Assembly: GCA_900320815.1 (NCBI GenBank)
Contig: ONTY01000054.1
Location: 1-7,609 of the forward strand
Reading direction: 5' to 3'
From: an uncultured Pseudomonadota bacterium
Lineage (GTDB): Bacteria > Pseudomonadota > Gammaproteobacteria > Burkholderiales > Burkholderiaceae_C
Length of the DNA stretch: 7,609 nt
Positions 1 to 5,694 of this stretch are shown here, piece by piece. The notes below the pieces were generated by a model. The model was not told the DNA's origin and ran no database searches. It saw only the letters and a program-made list of their open reading frames with translations. Position numbers and translations under genes: made by a program. Positions within the stretch are counted from its first letter, which is position 1. Each line of letters begins with the position of its first letter.

Positions 1-489
1 TGCATGGGAAACCATGAGTTTATCGACGGATCTAAAGCGCGTTGGGAAGAAATCTTTGAGCGTGATTCCAATAAGGTATACGACGTTAATGGATTCAAGT
101 TCGTCGCGCTTTCTCCGGAGCGCGGAAGTTGCCGCGACGGCGACTATCTTTATGCTCTTGATTGGTTTGAAAAATTTGAGCAAAAATTTGATGTGGAAAC
201 CATGAATACCGGTGAGGAGAAGCGCACGCTTGGAATTTTTTACCGTGCCAGAGGAATTATTGAAGGTGATATCGGCCATTGGAAACAGGCGCTGTATTGG
301 CACGAGAAATCAGTGCAGGTATCGCCTACGGATATGCGTAGCGCATTCCGTTATGCCCAAGCCCTGTTTATGAATGGCCAGGGTGAGAAGGCGCAGGCCG
401 TGTTTGACCGCGCGCTGACTGCTTCGACAAACGATGTTGTAAAATGGGCGCAGAAATGGCGTCAAACATGGAATAAAGAACTGAAATGA
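1..489 (+). CDS. Partial protein: TPR tail, with a metallophosphoesterase-like beginning
   Basis: The reading frame is open to the left edge (codon TGC precedes the first ATG at base 4), so this is probably the 3' end of a longer gene; ATG at 4 is only the first in-window start and no ribosome site can be judged. Counting from that Met, residues 80-156 align without gaps to residues 520-596 of the next protein, with 36 of 77 identical; the best stretch is YRxRGIIEGDxGHWxQA and EKSxQVxPxD. That part is TPR-like helical repeat and probably mediates protein contacts. Residues 2-5 (GNHE) and 31-39 (FKFVALSPE), followed by LDW at 52-54, recall a calcineurin-type metallophosphoesterase, but the later His motifs (GHxH) are absent. 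The alternative is that the whole fragment is the TPR end of a paralogue: GN...K.RW.E also lines up with residues 439-453 of the neighbour. The stop codon overlaps the next start (ATGA), suggesting translational coupling. Base composition is AT-richer than the middle block. Confidence 0.75.
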   Translation, partial: CMGNHEFIDGSKARWEEIFERDSNKVYDVNGFKFVALSPERGSCRDGDYLYALDWFEKFEQKFDVETMNTGEEKRTLGIFYRARGIIEGDIGHWKQALYWHEKSVQVSPTDMRSAFRYAQALFMNGQGEKAQAVFDRALTASTNDVVKWAQKWRQTWNKELK

Positions 490-2336
490 TGCACTCAAAA
501 AATAACAGTCTACACTACCTGTGCCTGGCAATGCTGGTCGCGTGTGTTGCGCTGCTGTATGCACGCACGCTTACTTATGATTATGTCTGGGACGACCTAC
601 ATTATCTTGTTAATACCAGGGTTTATCGCGGCTGGGCAGGTCTGGTCAAGGCTGTGGCAGAGCCATTTTTCCTGCTTCCAATTTATTATCGCCCACTGGC
701 ATTGATGAGCTTTGTTGTGTCGCATAAGGCGGGGGTGCAGCATGCCATTAATGTAGTGTTGCATGCTGTGAATGTGGTCTTGGTGTTCCAGTGTGCGCGT
801 GCTTTGATGCCGGATGGTGTGGCAAAAAGCCGTGTTGGTATATGGAGTGCGTTGCTGGGAGCCTTGCTTTTTGCCGTGCATCCTACTGATTTGGAAGCGG
901 TGGTGTGGGTGTCGGGGCGTTTCGATATGCTGGTTTGCACTTTTGTGCTGGCGTGCTGTTGGAGTGCCTTGAGCGGGGAGTTGACTTTCCGCCGCTTGGT
1001 GTTGGTGTTCATATTTTTTGTGGCGGCGCTGGGGAGTAAGGAATCGGCGGTGGGGTTGCCGGTAGCGTTGCCTTTTTTGCTGTTGCTGAAATGGCGCCTG
1101 GCGGATGAAGCGGTGAATGTACGCACTGCGGTTGCACGGTTTGTACCTATATTTGCTGCACTGACGTTGGCGCTGGCGCTGTATGCGGCAGCAAGGGCGG
1201 CTGTGATGCCGGCGCTGCTGCCACCCTCGGACACGGGGGAAGCGGTATTTCGCAGCAGCCACTTGGCAGACAGGCTCAATGTGTCAACGCTGGCGGTGGC
1301 CATGCTTGTGCGCCTGATTGTGGTGCCTTGGGGATATTCGGCGCCTATGCATCCGATGGTGTATGAATTTGGCGCCCCTCTTATGCCGTTGGCAGTGCTG
1401 GTGTTGGCGGGCGTGGTCGCGCTGCTTGTATTGGCTATTTTGAAAAAGCCTCGCTTCAATTTTCCGCTGGCACTTTTGGCGGCGCTGGCAATGAGCTGGC
1501 CAGTGCTGCATTTGATCGATATGTATAACCGTGACAATATTATTTCTGATCGCTATGTGATGGCGCCGCTGGCGGTGTTGCTGCTGGCGCTTGCGGCAGT
1601 GGCCGCTGCCTGGCTGACACGGCAGCACATGAACGGGGATGCGAGAAAACAGAAGCTGCCTGTGTATGCAGGCGCAGTGTGTGCGCTGTGGATTATGGCG
1701 CTAGCGGCGCATTCAAGTGTGACCATTCCCATGTGGCGCGATAACAATGTGTTGTGGGCATTTACGCATCAACAGGTACCAGACTCAAGGATGGCGTACG
1801 GAAATTATATCAGAATGCTGATGCTAAAAGGGCGCTGGCAGGAGGCGGATGCAGAACTCAAGCGGCTTTGGATACAATTTCCGCAGGCGCAAAAGAAGAT
1901 GGAAATTCCTGATATTTCAAGCCTGATGCTCATCCGCGCACATATGGGAGATTATGAGGGGGCGCTTGAGGCGTTTGCGCTGTCGCAGCAAATTGACCAG
2001 TCCGATATAGATGGCTTCGATGCACTTGCCCTGAGCCAGTTGTACCGTTTCAGGGGCATTATTGAAGGTGATGTGGGACATTGGGAGCAGGCGGCGCATT
2101 TTTTGGAAAAGTCGCTGCAGGTTTTTCCTGATGATGTGGAGAGTTTGAGCCGCTTTGCCTATATCTTGTTTGTACTGGAGCGCGGAACGCAAAGCAACGA
2201 GGTGTTTGAGCATGCCCTTGCTCTGATGCCGCCAGATGATGCGGCAAAAACCAGGGAGTGGCGCAAAACCTGGCGGCATCCACCCAAAGCTGGGGCTGCC
2301 AGCGCCGCTTCTGCTCCGGCTTCTGCTGCGCCTTGA
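486..2336 (+). CDS. Polytopic membrane glycosyltransferase-like protein (TMTC/PMT, GT-C type) with C-terminal TPR domain
   Basis: 616 residues. Residues 9-27 form a first membrane segment, followed by a loop with an acidic WDD (35-37) and YLVN, the position where GT-C enzymes carry their catalytic Asp. YRPL (68-71), HPTDLEAVVWVSGRFD (132-147) and SKES (184-187) are hallmarks of TMTC/PMT-like proteins, and SDRYVMAPL (354-362) matches the usual ERYxYxP region. Hydrophobic segments recur at about 89-106, 118-132, 148-162, 169-182, 190-201, 220-240, 265-282, 299-319, 327-345, 357-376 and 393-408. Family knowledge: such enzymes transfer a sugar from a polyprenyl-phosphate donor to secreted proteins or glycans; the acceptor here is unknown. 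Residues ~436-585 hold about four TPR-like repeats (for example GDYEGALEAF at 488-497), followed by an Ala/Ser/Pro-rich tail (599-616). The start overlaps the upstream stop (ATGA); a second ATG at 489 is possible. No strong Shine-Dalgarno is visible, which fits coupling. It converges with the next gene across 3 bases. Confidence 0.85.
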   Translation: MMHSKNNSLHYLCLAMLVACVALLYARTLTYDYVWDDLHYLVNTRVYRGWAGLVKAVAEPFFLLPIYYRPLALMSFVVSHKAGVQHAINVVLHAVNVVLVFQCARALMPDGVAKSRVGIWSALLGALLFAVHPTDLEAVVWVSGRFDMLVCTFVLACCWSALSGELTFRRLVLVFIFFVAALGSKESAVGLPVALPFLLLLKWRLADEAVNVRTAVARFVPIFAALTLALALYAAARAAVMPALLPPSDTGEAVFRSSHLADRLNVSTLAVAMLVRLIVVPWGYSAPMHPMVYEFGAPLMPLAVLVLAGVVALLVLAILKKPRFNFPLALLAALAMSWPVLHLIDMYNRDNIISDRYVMAPLAVLLLALAAVAAAWLTRQHMNGDARKQKLPVYAGAVCALWIMALAAHSSVTIPMWRDNNVLWAFTHQQVPDSRMAYGNYIRMLMLKGRWQEADAELKRLWIQFPQAQKKMEIPDISSLMLIRAHMGDYEGALEAFALSQQIDQSDIDGFDALALSQLYRFRGIIEGDVGHWEQAAHFLEKSLQVFPDDVESLSRFAYILFVLERGTQSNEVFEHALALMPPDDAAKTREWRKTWRHPPKAGAASAASAPASAAP

Positions 2337-2339
2337 TAT

Positions 2340-2987
2340 TTACGCCGCTCCTTCGCCCACGAAGGGGTTGTGCAGGCGTTCGTGGCCGAGGGTGCCTTCC
2401 GGGCCGTGGCCGGGGATGAAGCGGGTGGCGTCGCCCAGTGGCCAGAGGCGCTGGCGGATGCTGGCCAGCAGGGTGGGGTAGGAGCCGCCGGGGAAGTCGG
2501 TGCGTCCGATGCTGCCGGCAAAGAGCACGTCGCCGACGAAGGCGCAGGCGGCCTCTGGCGCGTGGAAGATGACGTGCCCGGGGGTGTGCCCAGGGGTGTG
2601 GTGCACGGTGACGGTGCTGTGGCCGAGAGTGAGGGTGTCGCCTTCGCGCAGCCAGCGCGAGGGGGTGAAGGGTTGGGCGGCTTCTTCAAAGCCGAAGGCG
2701 GCGGCTTGCTGCGCGAGGGCGTCGAGCCAGAACGCATCGGCTTCGTGCGGGCCGATGATAGGGATGCCGAGTGTGTGTGCCAGCGCGCCGGCGCCGCCCA
2801 CATGGTCGATGTGTCCGTGGGTGAGCCAGATGTGGCGCGCTGCGACGCCGAGTTTGTGCAGCGCCGCTTCAATGCGCGCGGCTTCGCCGCCAGGGTCAAT
2901 GATGGCGGCCTCTTTGGTTTCGCTGCACCAGACGATGGAGCAGTTTTGCTGGAACGAGGTGACGGAGAGGGTGTGGTAGTGGAGCAT
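2340..2987 (-). CDS. gloC: Metallo-beta-lactamase-fold hydrolase, YcbL/GloC-like (type II glyoxalase family)
   Basis: 215 residues when started at the ATG at 2987, the same length as E. coli YcbL/GloC. Metal ligands are all visible: THGHIDH gives His57, His59, Asp61 and His62; TPGHT gives His134; GDVLF gives Asp153; PGHGP gives His194. FAGSIGRTDFPGG (156-168) is typical of the YcbL branch. Known members hydrolyse S-lactoylglutathione to D-lactate and glutathione in the cytoplasm, the second step of methylglyoxal detoxification; substrate identity here is inferred from family only, and other thioesters are possible. A GTG further upstream (3041) would add 18 residues, but it would overlap the kinase gene and the extra sequence does not look like family sequence, so 2987 is preferred although no clear Shine-Dalgarno precedes it. 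Only 35 bases separate it from the kinase stop, so co-transcription is likely. Its stop lies 3 bases from that of the convergent membrane protein gene. Confidence 0.92.
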   Translation of the reverse strand: MLHYHTLSVTSFQQNCSIVWCSETKEAAIIDPGGEAARIEAALHKLGVAARHIWLTHGHIDHVGGAGALAHTLGIPIIGPHEADAFWLDALAQQAAAFGFEEAAQPFTPSRWLREGDTLTLGHSTVTVHHTPGHTPGHVIFHAPEAACAFVGDVLFAGSIGRTDFPGGSYPTLLASIRQRLWPLGDATRFIPGHGPEGTLGHERLHNPFVGEGAA

Positions 2988-3022
2988 GGCGCGCAATCGT
3001 AGCGGCAGGCAAAGGCGCGGCG

Positions 3023-4468
3023 TTAGGTTGCAGCGAGCCACACGCCGGGGAGGGTGAGGGTGGCGCGCAGACCTTTGAGTGCCTCGCTTTTGCCCAGATG
3101 CAGTTGCGCGTTCCAGGCAGTGGCGATTTGGCCGGCGATGGCCAGCCCCAGGCCGCTGCCTTGCACGTTTTCGTCAAAGCGCAGGCCGCGCTGGCCGGCT
3201 GCGGCGAGTTGCGCGGCGCTCATGCCCGGGCCGTCGTCTTCAATGCTGATAGCCAGCGGTGTGCCGTTGTGGCGCTGGCGGCGTGCAGCGGCGGCGCCGG
3301 CGGTGGTTTGGGGGATGGCACGCTGCGCGCTGACGCGCACGCGCGAGGCGGCCCATTTGCCCGCGTTGTCCAGCAGGTTGCCGAGGGCTTCTTCCAGGTC
3401 GGTGCGCTCGCCTCTCCAGCGCCAGCGGGCGGCGTCGGGGGGCAGTTCAAGCTGCCACACCAGATCTTGCGCGGCGTGCAGCTTGCGCATGGCTTGCAGC
3501 AGCTGCGCGAGGCACTCGGCCACAGGCACGGCAGCGGCGGCGCGGGTGGCGCTGTGCGGGCGCGAGTCGCCCAGGGTGCGTGCCTGATAGCGGTCAATCA
3601 GGCCGGTCATCTCGCCCACTTGGTGCAGCACCTCGGCAGCGGGTATGGCTTGCTGGCGGCTGGCGGCAGCCGAGAGCAGGGCAAGCGGTTTTTTGAGCGC
3701 ATGGTTGAGGTCAGCGGCGTGGGCGCGCGCACGGGCGACGACGCTGGCGTTGTGCGCAAGCAGGGCGCCGAGTTCGCGCTGCAGGGGGGCGAGGTCGCTG
3801 CCAAGGGCGAGGGCGTCAAGCGCGACACTGCCGCCGGGGACGCCTTCGCGCTGTGCGGCGATGGCGCCAGTGAGGCGCCGCAGCGGCGCCAGCCCCACGC
3901 GCAACTGCACCAGCAGCATCACCGTGAGCGCAGCCATGAGCACGGCGGTGCTGGCGAGCAGGATGCGGTCGATGCGCTGCAGGTTGGAGTGCAGTTCTCC
4001 GGCAGGGGCGAACACGGTCAGCGGCACGGGCGCTGCGCTGCCTGGGATGATGGCGTGGCGACGCAGGCCGAGCAGCGATTCGCCCATCGGGCCGGTGGCT
4101 TGCAGCAGCGCCTGCACGGCGGGCGCGGGCGCGGGGGTGAGCGGCGCGGCGTCCCACAGCGAGCGCGAGTGCCCGCTGGCGGCGGTGCCATCGGCCTGCC
4201 AGTACCAGCCAGAGTAGATGACGCCAAATTGCCCCTGGTTGTTGGCTTCTTCCACCACGCGCCCGGCGTCCACGCGCAGCCGCGCGGCGAGGCTTTCGCT
4301 TTCTTCGTGCAGGTGTTGGGCAAAGCCTTGGTAGACAGTGCTGTGAATCTGCCCGCGCAGCCACAGCCCGCCACCGGCGGCCACCAGCGCCACAGGTGCC
4401 AACGCGAGGCAGGCGATGCGGCGTGTGAGCGTCCAGACGCGGGCGGAGGGTAGGGGAGATTTGGGCAT
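3023..4468 (-). CDS. Two-component sensor histidine kinase, PhoQ/FeuQ-like
   Basis: 481 residues. A first membrane segment (about 18-36) and a second (about 168-188) flank a periplasmic sensor region of roughly 130 residues containing GWYWQ (87-91) and SRSLWD (101-106), motifs I associate with PhoQ/FeuQ-type kinases. A short HAMP-like linker with LAPLRRL (193-199) follows. The phospho-acceptor is His256 in LNHALKKPL (the family usually has HxLRTPL or HxLKTPL; here lysine replaces the Thr before Pro). The ATPase domain shows an N box NLLDN (364-368), G1 DDGPG (411-415) and G2 GSGLGL (437-442), so it looks catalytically intact. An inner-membrane kinase that would phosphorylate a response regulator is inferred. 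No response regulator lies in the window; such genes usually sit directly upstream, but here a 190-base gap and a permease are found instead. It probably shares an mRNA with the GloC-like gene. Start ATG at 4468 lacks an obvious Shine-Dalgarno. Confidence 0.92.
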   Translation of the reverse strand: MPKSPLPSARVWTLTRRIACLALAPVALVAAGGGLWLRGQIHSTVYQGFAQHLHEESESLAARLRVDAGRVVEEANNQGQFGVIYSGWYWQADGTAASGHSRSLWDAAPLTPAPAPAVQALLQATGPMGESLLGLRRHAIIPGSAAPVPLTVFAPAGELHSNLQRIDRILLASTAVLMAALTVMLLVQLRVGLAPLRRLTGAIAAQREGVPGGSVALDALALGSDLAPLQRELGALLAHNASVVARARAHAADLNHALKKPLALLSAAASRQQAIPAAEVLHQVGEMTGLIDRYQARTLGDSRPHSATRAAAAVPVAECLAQLLQAMRKLHAAQDLVWQLELPPDAARWRWRGERTDLEEALGNLLDNAGKWAASRVRVSAQRAIPQTTAGAAAARRQRHNGTPLAISIEDDGPGMSAAQLAAAGQRGLRFDENVQGSGLGLAIAGQIATAWNAQLHLGKSEALKGLRATLTLPGVWLAAT

Positions 4469-4547
4469 GGGGGCGATTGTGGGCGCGGCACCAGCAGTGC
4501 TTGCACTGTGGCACAGAGAATAAAATACCCATATATTAAATATTCTG

Positions 4548-4570
4548 TTGCCCTTGTATTATGCGGGCAA
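4548..4570. repeat. Inverted repeat TTGCCC-N11-GGGCAA, possible operator
   Basis: TTGCCC at 4548-4553 and GGGCAA at 4565-4570 form a perfect 6-bp inverted repeat around 11 bases. It overlaps the candidate -10 of the kinase promoter, the usual place for a repressor or autoregulator site. A six-base match can arise by chance, so this is suggestive only. Confidence 0.3.
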
Positions 4571-4586
4571 TGCATTATATACCCAA
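4558..4586 (-). promoter_or_regulatory. Candidate sigma70-type promoter for the histidine kinase gene
   Basis: In the AT-rich gap before the kinase gene, the minus strand carries TTGGGT (4581-4586), a 17-base spacer and CATAAT (4558-4563). The -10 matches the consensus at 5 of 6 positions, the -35 at 3 of 6. The predicted leader would be about 80 bases. Other AT-rich hexamers nearby (for example TATAAT overlapping 4571-4580) make the exact promoter uncertain. Confidence 0.35.
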
Positions 4587-4658
4587 TGATAGCCGATGTG
4601 GTTTCATTGCTCTGCGAGTGTCGTGCCAACAGCGCCGGAGGGGGCGCAATGCTTGGTG

Positions 4659-5474
4659 TCACAGCCAGTCAGCCAAATGCTCACGGCTGCGCTGCAGCAC
4701 CACTGCCAGCGCCGCGCCAGCCAGCAGCAGCCAGGCTGCCAGCGGCAGCCACACCTGCTGCCAGGCGGGCCAGGCGCCCTGCAGCAGCGCCGCTTGCCAG
4801 CCGAGTACTGGCGCCGTCATGGGGTTGAGCCACAGCAGTGGGCGCCAGCGTGCCGGAAACAGCGCCAGCGGAAACAGGATGGGCGAGAGAAATACGCCCA
4901 GTTGCAGCAGCAGATTGGCCACTTGCGCCACGTCGCGCAGCGCCGCTGTGAGCACTGCCAGCACATACCCCAGCAGCAGCGCCAGCAGCACTTGCCCTGC
5001 CAGCAGCAGCGGAGTGGCCAGCAGCCCAGCGCCCCAGTGGTGGCTGGACGCATACAACGGCACCAGCGCCAGCAGCAGCGGCGCAAACACCGCGCTGGCG
5101 GCCAGCGTGCTGCGCGCCACAAACAGCCCGGGGGGCAGGGGATTTTTTTGCAGCATGGCGCCTGCATCCAGCAGGCTGTTCATGGCGCGTGCGAGCGCAT
5201 CGGCAAACGCCATCCACGCCAGCATCCCGACGGTCAGAAATGCGCCTACGCGCTGTGCTGGCGCCTCCGCCCCAAGGCGCATGCGAAACACCACATCAAA
5301 CACCAGAAAGTACACCGCCACGGTGGCCAGCGGCGGCAGCCAGACCCACAGCAGCCCTCCTGCCGAGCCGGCTACGCGCGCTGCCAATTCGCGGCGCACC
5401 ATCACCGCCAGCAGCGCGCGCAGGCGCCACAGCGCACGGCATTCATCGAGCAGGCACAGCAGAGCGGATTTCAT
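4659..5474 (-). CDS. ABC-2 type transporter permease, polysaccharide-export (Wzm/KpsM) type
   Basis: 271 residues, normal for this family. The N-terminal RRELAARVAGSAGGLLWVW (27-45) matches the cytoplasmic entry helix pattern R-D/E-L-x-x-R-x-x-G-S-x-x-G-x-x-W of ABC-2 export permeases. FLSPILFP (195-202), WLNPMT (215-220) and a closing LADWL complete the signature. About six membrane segments are seen: 45-63, 78-95, 123-141, 150-175, 186-204 and 242-260. Such permeases pair with an ATPase (Wzt/KpsT) to move lipid-linked O-antigen, capsule or teichoic-type polymer across the inner membrane. The ATPase gene, normally next door, is not in this window: the next gene downstream is the histidine kinase. 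The frame stays open upstream to an ATG at 5609, but that extension runs through a low-complexity repeat and family homology begins near the ATG at 5474, so 5474 is chosen. No convincing Shine-Dalgarno or promoter was found before it. Confidence 0.9.
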   Translation of the reverse strand: MKSALLCLLDECRALWRLRALLAVMVRRELAARVAGSAGGLLWVWLPPLATVAVYFLVFDVVFRMRLGAEAPAQRVGAFLTVGMLAWMAFADALARAMNSLLDAGAMLQKNPLPPGLFVARSTLAASAVFAPLLLALVPLYASSHHWGAGLLATPLLLAGQVLLALLLGYVLAVLTAALRDVAQVANLLLQLGVFLSPILFPLALFPARWRPLLWLNPMTAPVLGWQAALLQGAWPAWQQVWLPLAAWLLLAGAALAVVLQRSREHLADWL

Positions 5475-5489
5475 GGTGTGAATGGTTGG

Positions 5490-5517
5490 TGGTGGATGGT
5501 GGATGGTGGGTGGTGGT
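5490..5517. repeat. Short tandem repeat, four imperfect 7-bp units just upstream of the permease start
   Basis: Plus-strand units TGGTGGA (5490-5496), TGGTGGA (5497-5503), TGGTGGG (5504-5510) and TGGTGGT (5511-5517), preceded by a degenerate TGGTTGG at 5483. The tract ends 15 bases before the permease ATG, in its likely 5' untranslated region. The plus strand is very G-rich in GG steps, so a two-tetrad G-quadruplex is conceivable. The mRNA copy would be CCA-rich and unstructured. Confidence 0.8.
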
Positions 5518-5612
5518 TTTTGCAGTAGTTTTCCGTATTCAGGCGCCCCGCTGCCAGAACGGGTCGTTTGCCATTCATTTTGTTTCTGTGTTTTTTGCCT
5601 GGGCAACACATC

Positions 5613-5642
5613 AAAAAAACGGGGGCTTTACAGCCCCCGTTT
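5613..5642 (-). terminator. Intrinsic terminator of the secreted-protein gene
   Basis: A perfect inverted repeat ACGGGGGCT/AGCCCCCGT (5619-5627 and 5632-5640), extendable by two A-T pairs to 11 bp, closes a 4-base loop. In the minus-strand RNA the loop reads GUAA, a stable GNRA tetraloop, and the stem runs into seven U residues (A-run 5613-5619 on the plus strand). It lies 52 bases past the stop codon at 5695 and insulates the permease gene from read-through. Confidence 0.93.
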
Positions 5643-5655
5643 GTGGTTTGGATTT

Positions 5656-5677
5656 CAAGCCTGCGCGTGCAGGCTTG
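5656..5677 (-). other. 3' UTR hairpin preceding the terminator
   Basis: CAAGCCTGC (5656-5664) and GCAGGCTTG (5669-5677) form a perfect 9-bp stem with a 4-base loop. It sits between the stop codon and the terminator. A perfect 12-bp palindrome CTTGGCGCCAAG (5674-5685) overlaps its edge, so the two pairings compete. No U-run follows, so it is not itself a terminator; protecting the mRNA 3' end or forming part of a 3'-UTR RNA are possibilities. Confidence 0.7.
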
Positions 5678-5694
5678 GCGCCAAGCGTGCCAGA

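Noticed and set aside
2350..2365. Hairpin CCTTCG-CCCA-CGAAGG near the convergent stops as a shared terminator
   Set aside because: Only 6 bp, inside the hydrolase coding end, and no T-run on either side.
2370..3002. Plus-strand frame opposite the GloC-like gene
   Set aside because: Gly/Ala/Val/Glu-rich shadow with no motif; the minus strand carries all metal-binding residues of the hydrolase.
3098..4453. Long plus-strand open frame (about 450 codons) opposite the histidine kinase
   Set aside because: It is antisense to a gene with complete kinase motifs in very GC-rich DNA, where stop codons are rare. Its translation is Gly/Ala/Arg/His/Gln-rich with no recognisable domain.
4632..4647. Hairpin GCGCC-N6-GGCGC after the permease stop as a terminator
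   Set aside because: Five-bp stem and no U-run in the minus-strand RNA; expected by chance in GC-rich DNA.
4561..5528. Two long plus-strand frames opposite the permease
   Set aside because: Low-complexity Ser/Arg/Gln/His-rich translations, antisense to a clear ABC-2 permease; they are shadows of its codon bias.
5475..5609. N-terminal extension of the permease to the ATG at 5609
   Set aside because: The added 45 residues pass through the heptamer repeat (Pro/His/Thr-rich) and lie before the normal start of the family; the terminator hairpin ends only a few bases upstream.
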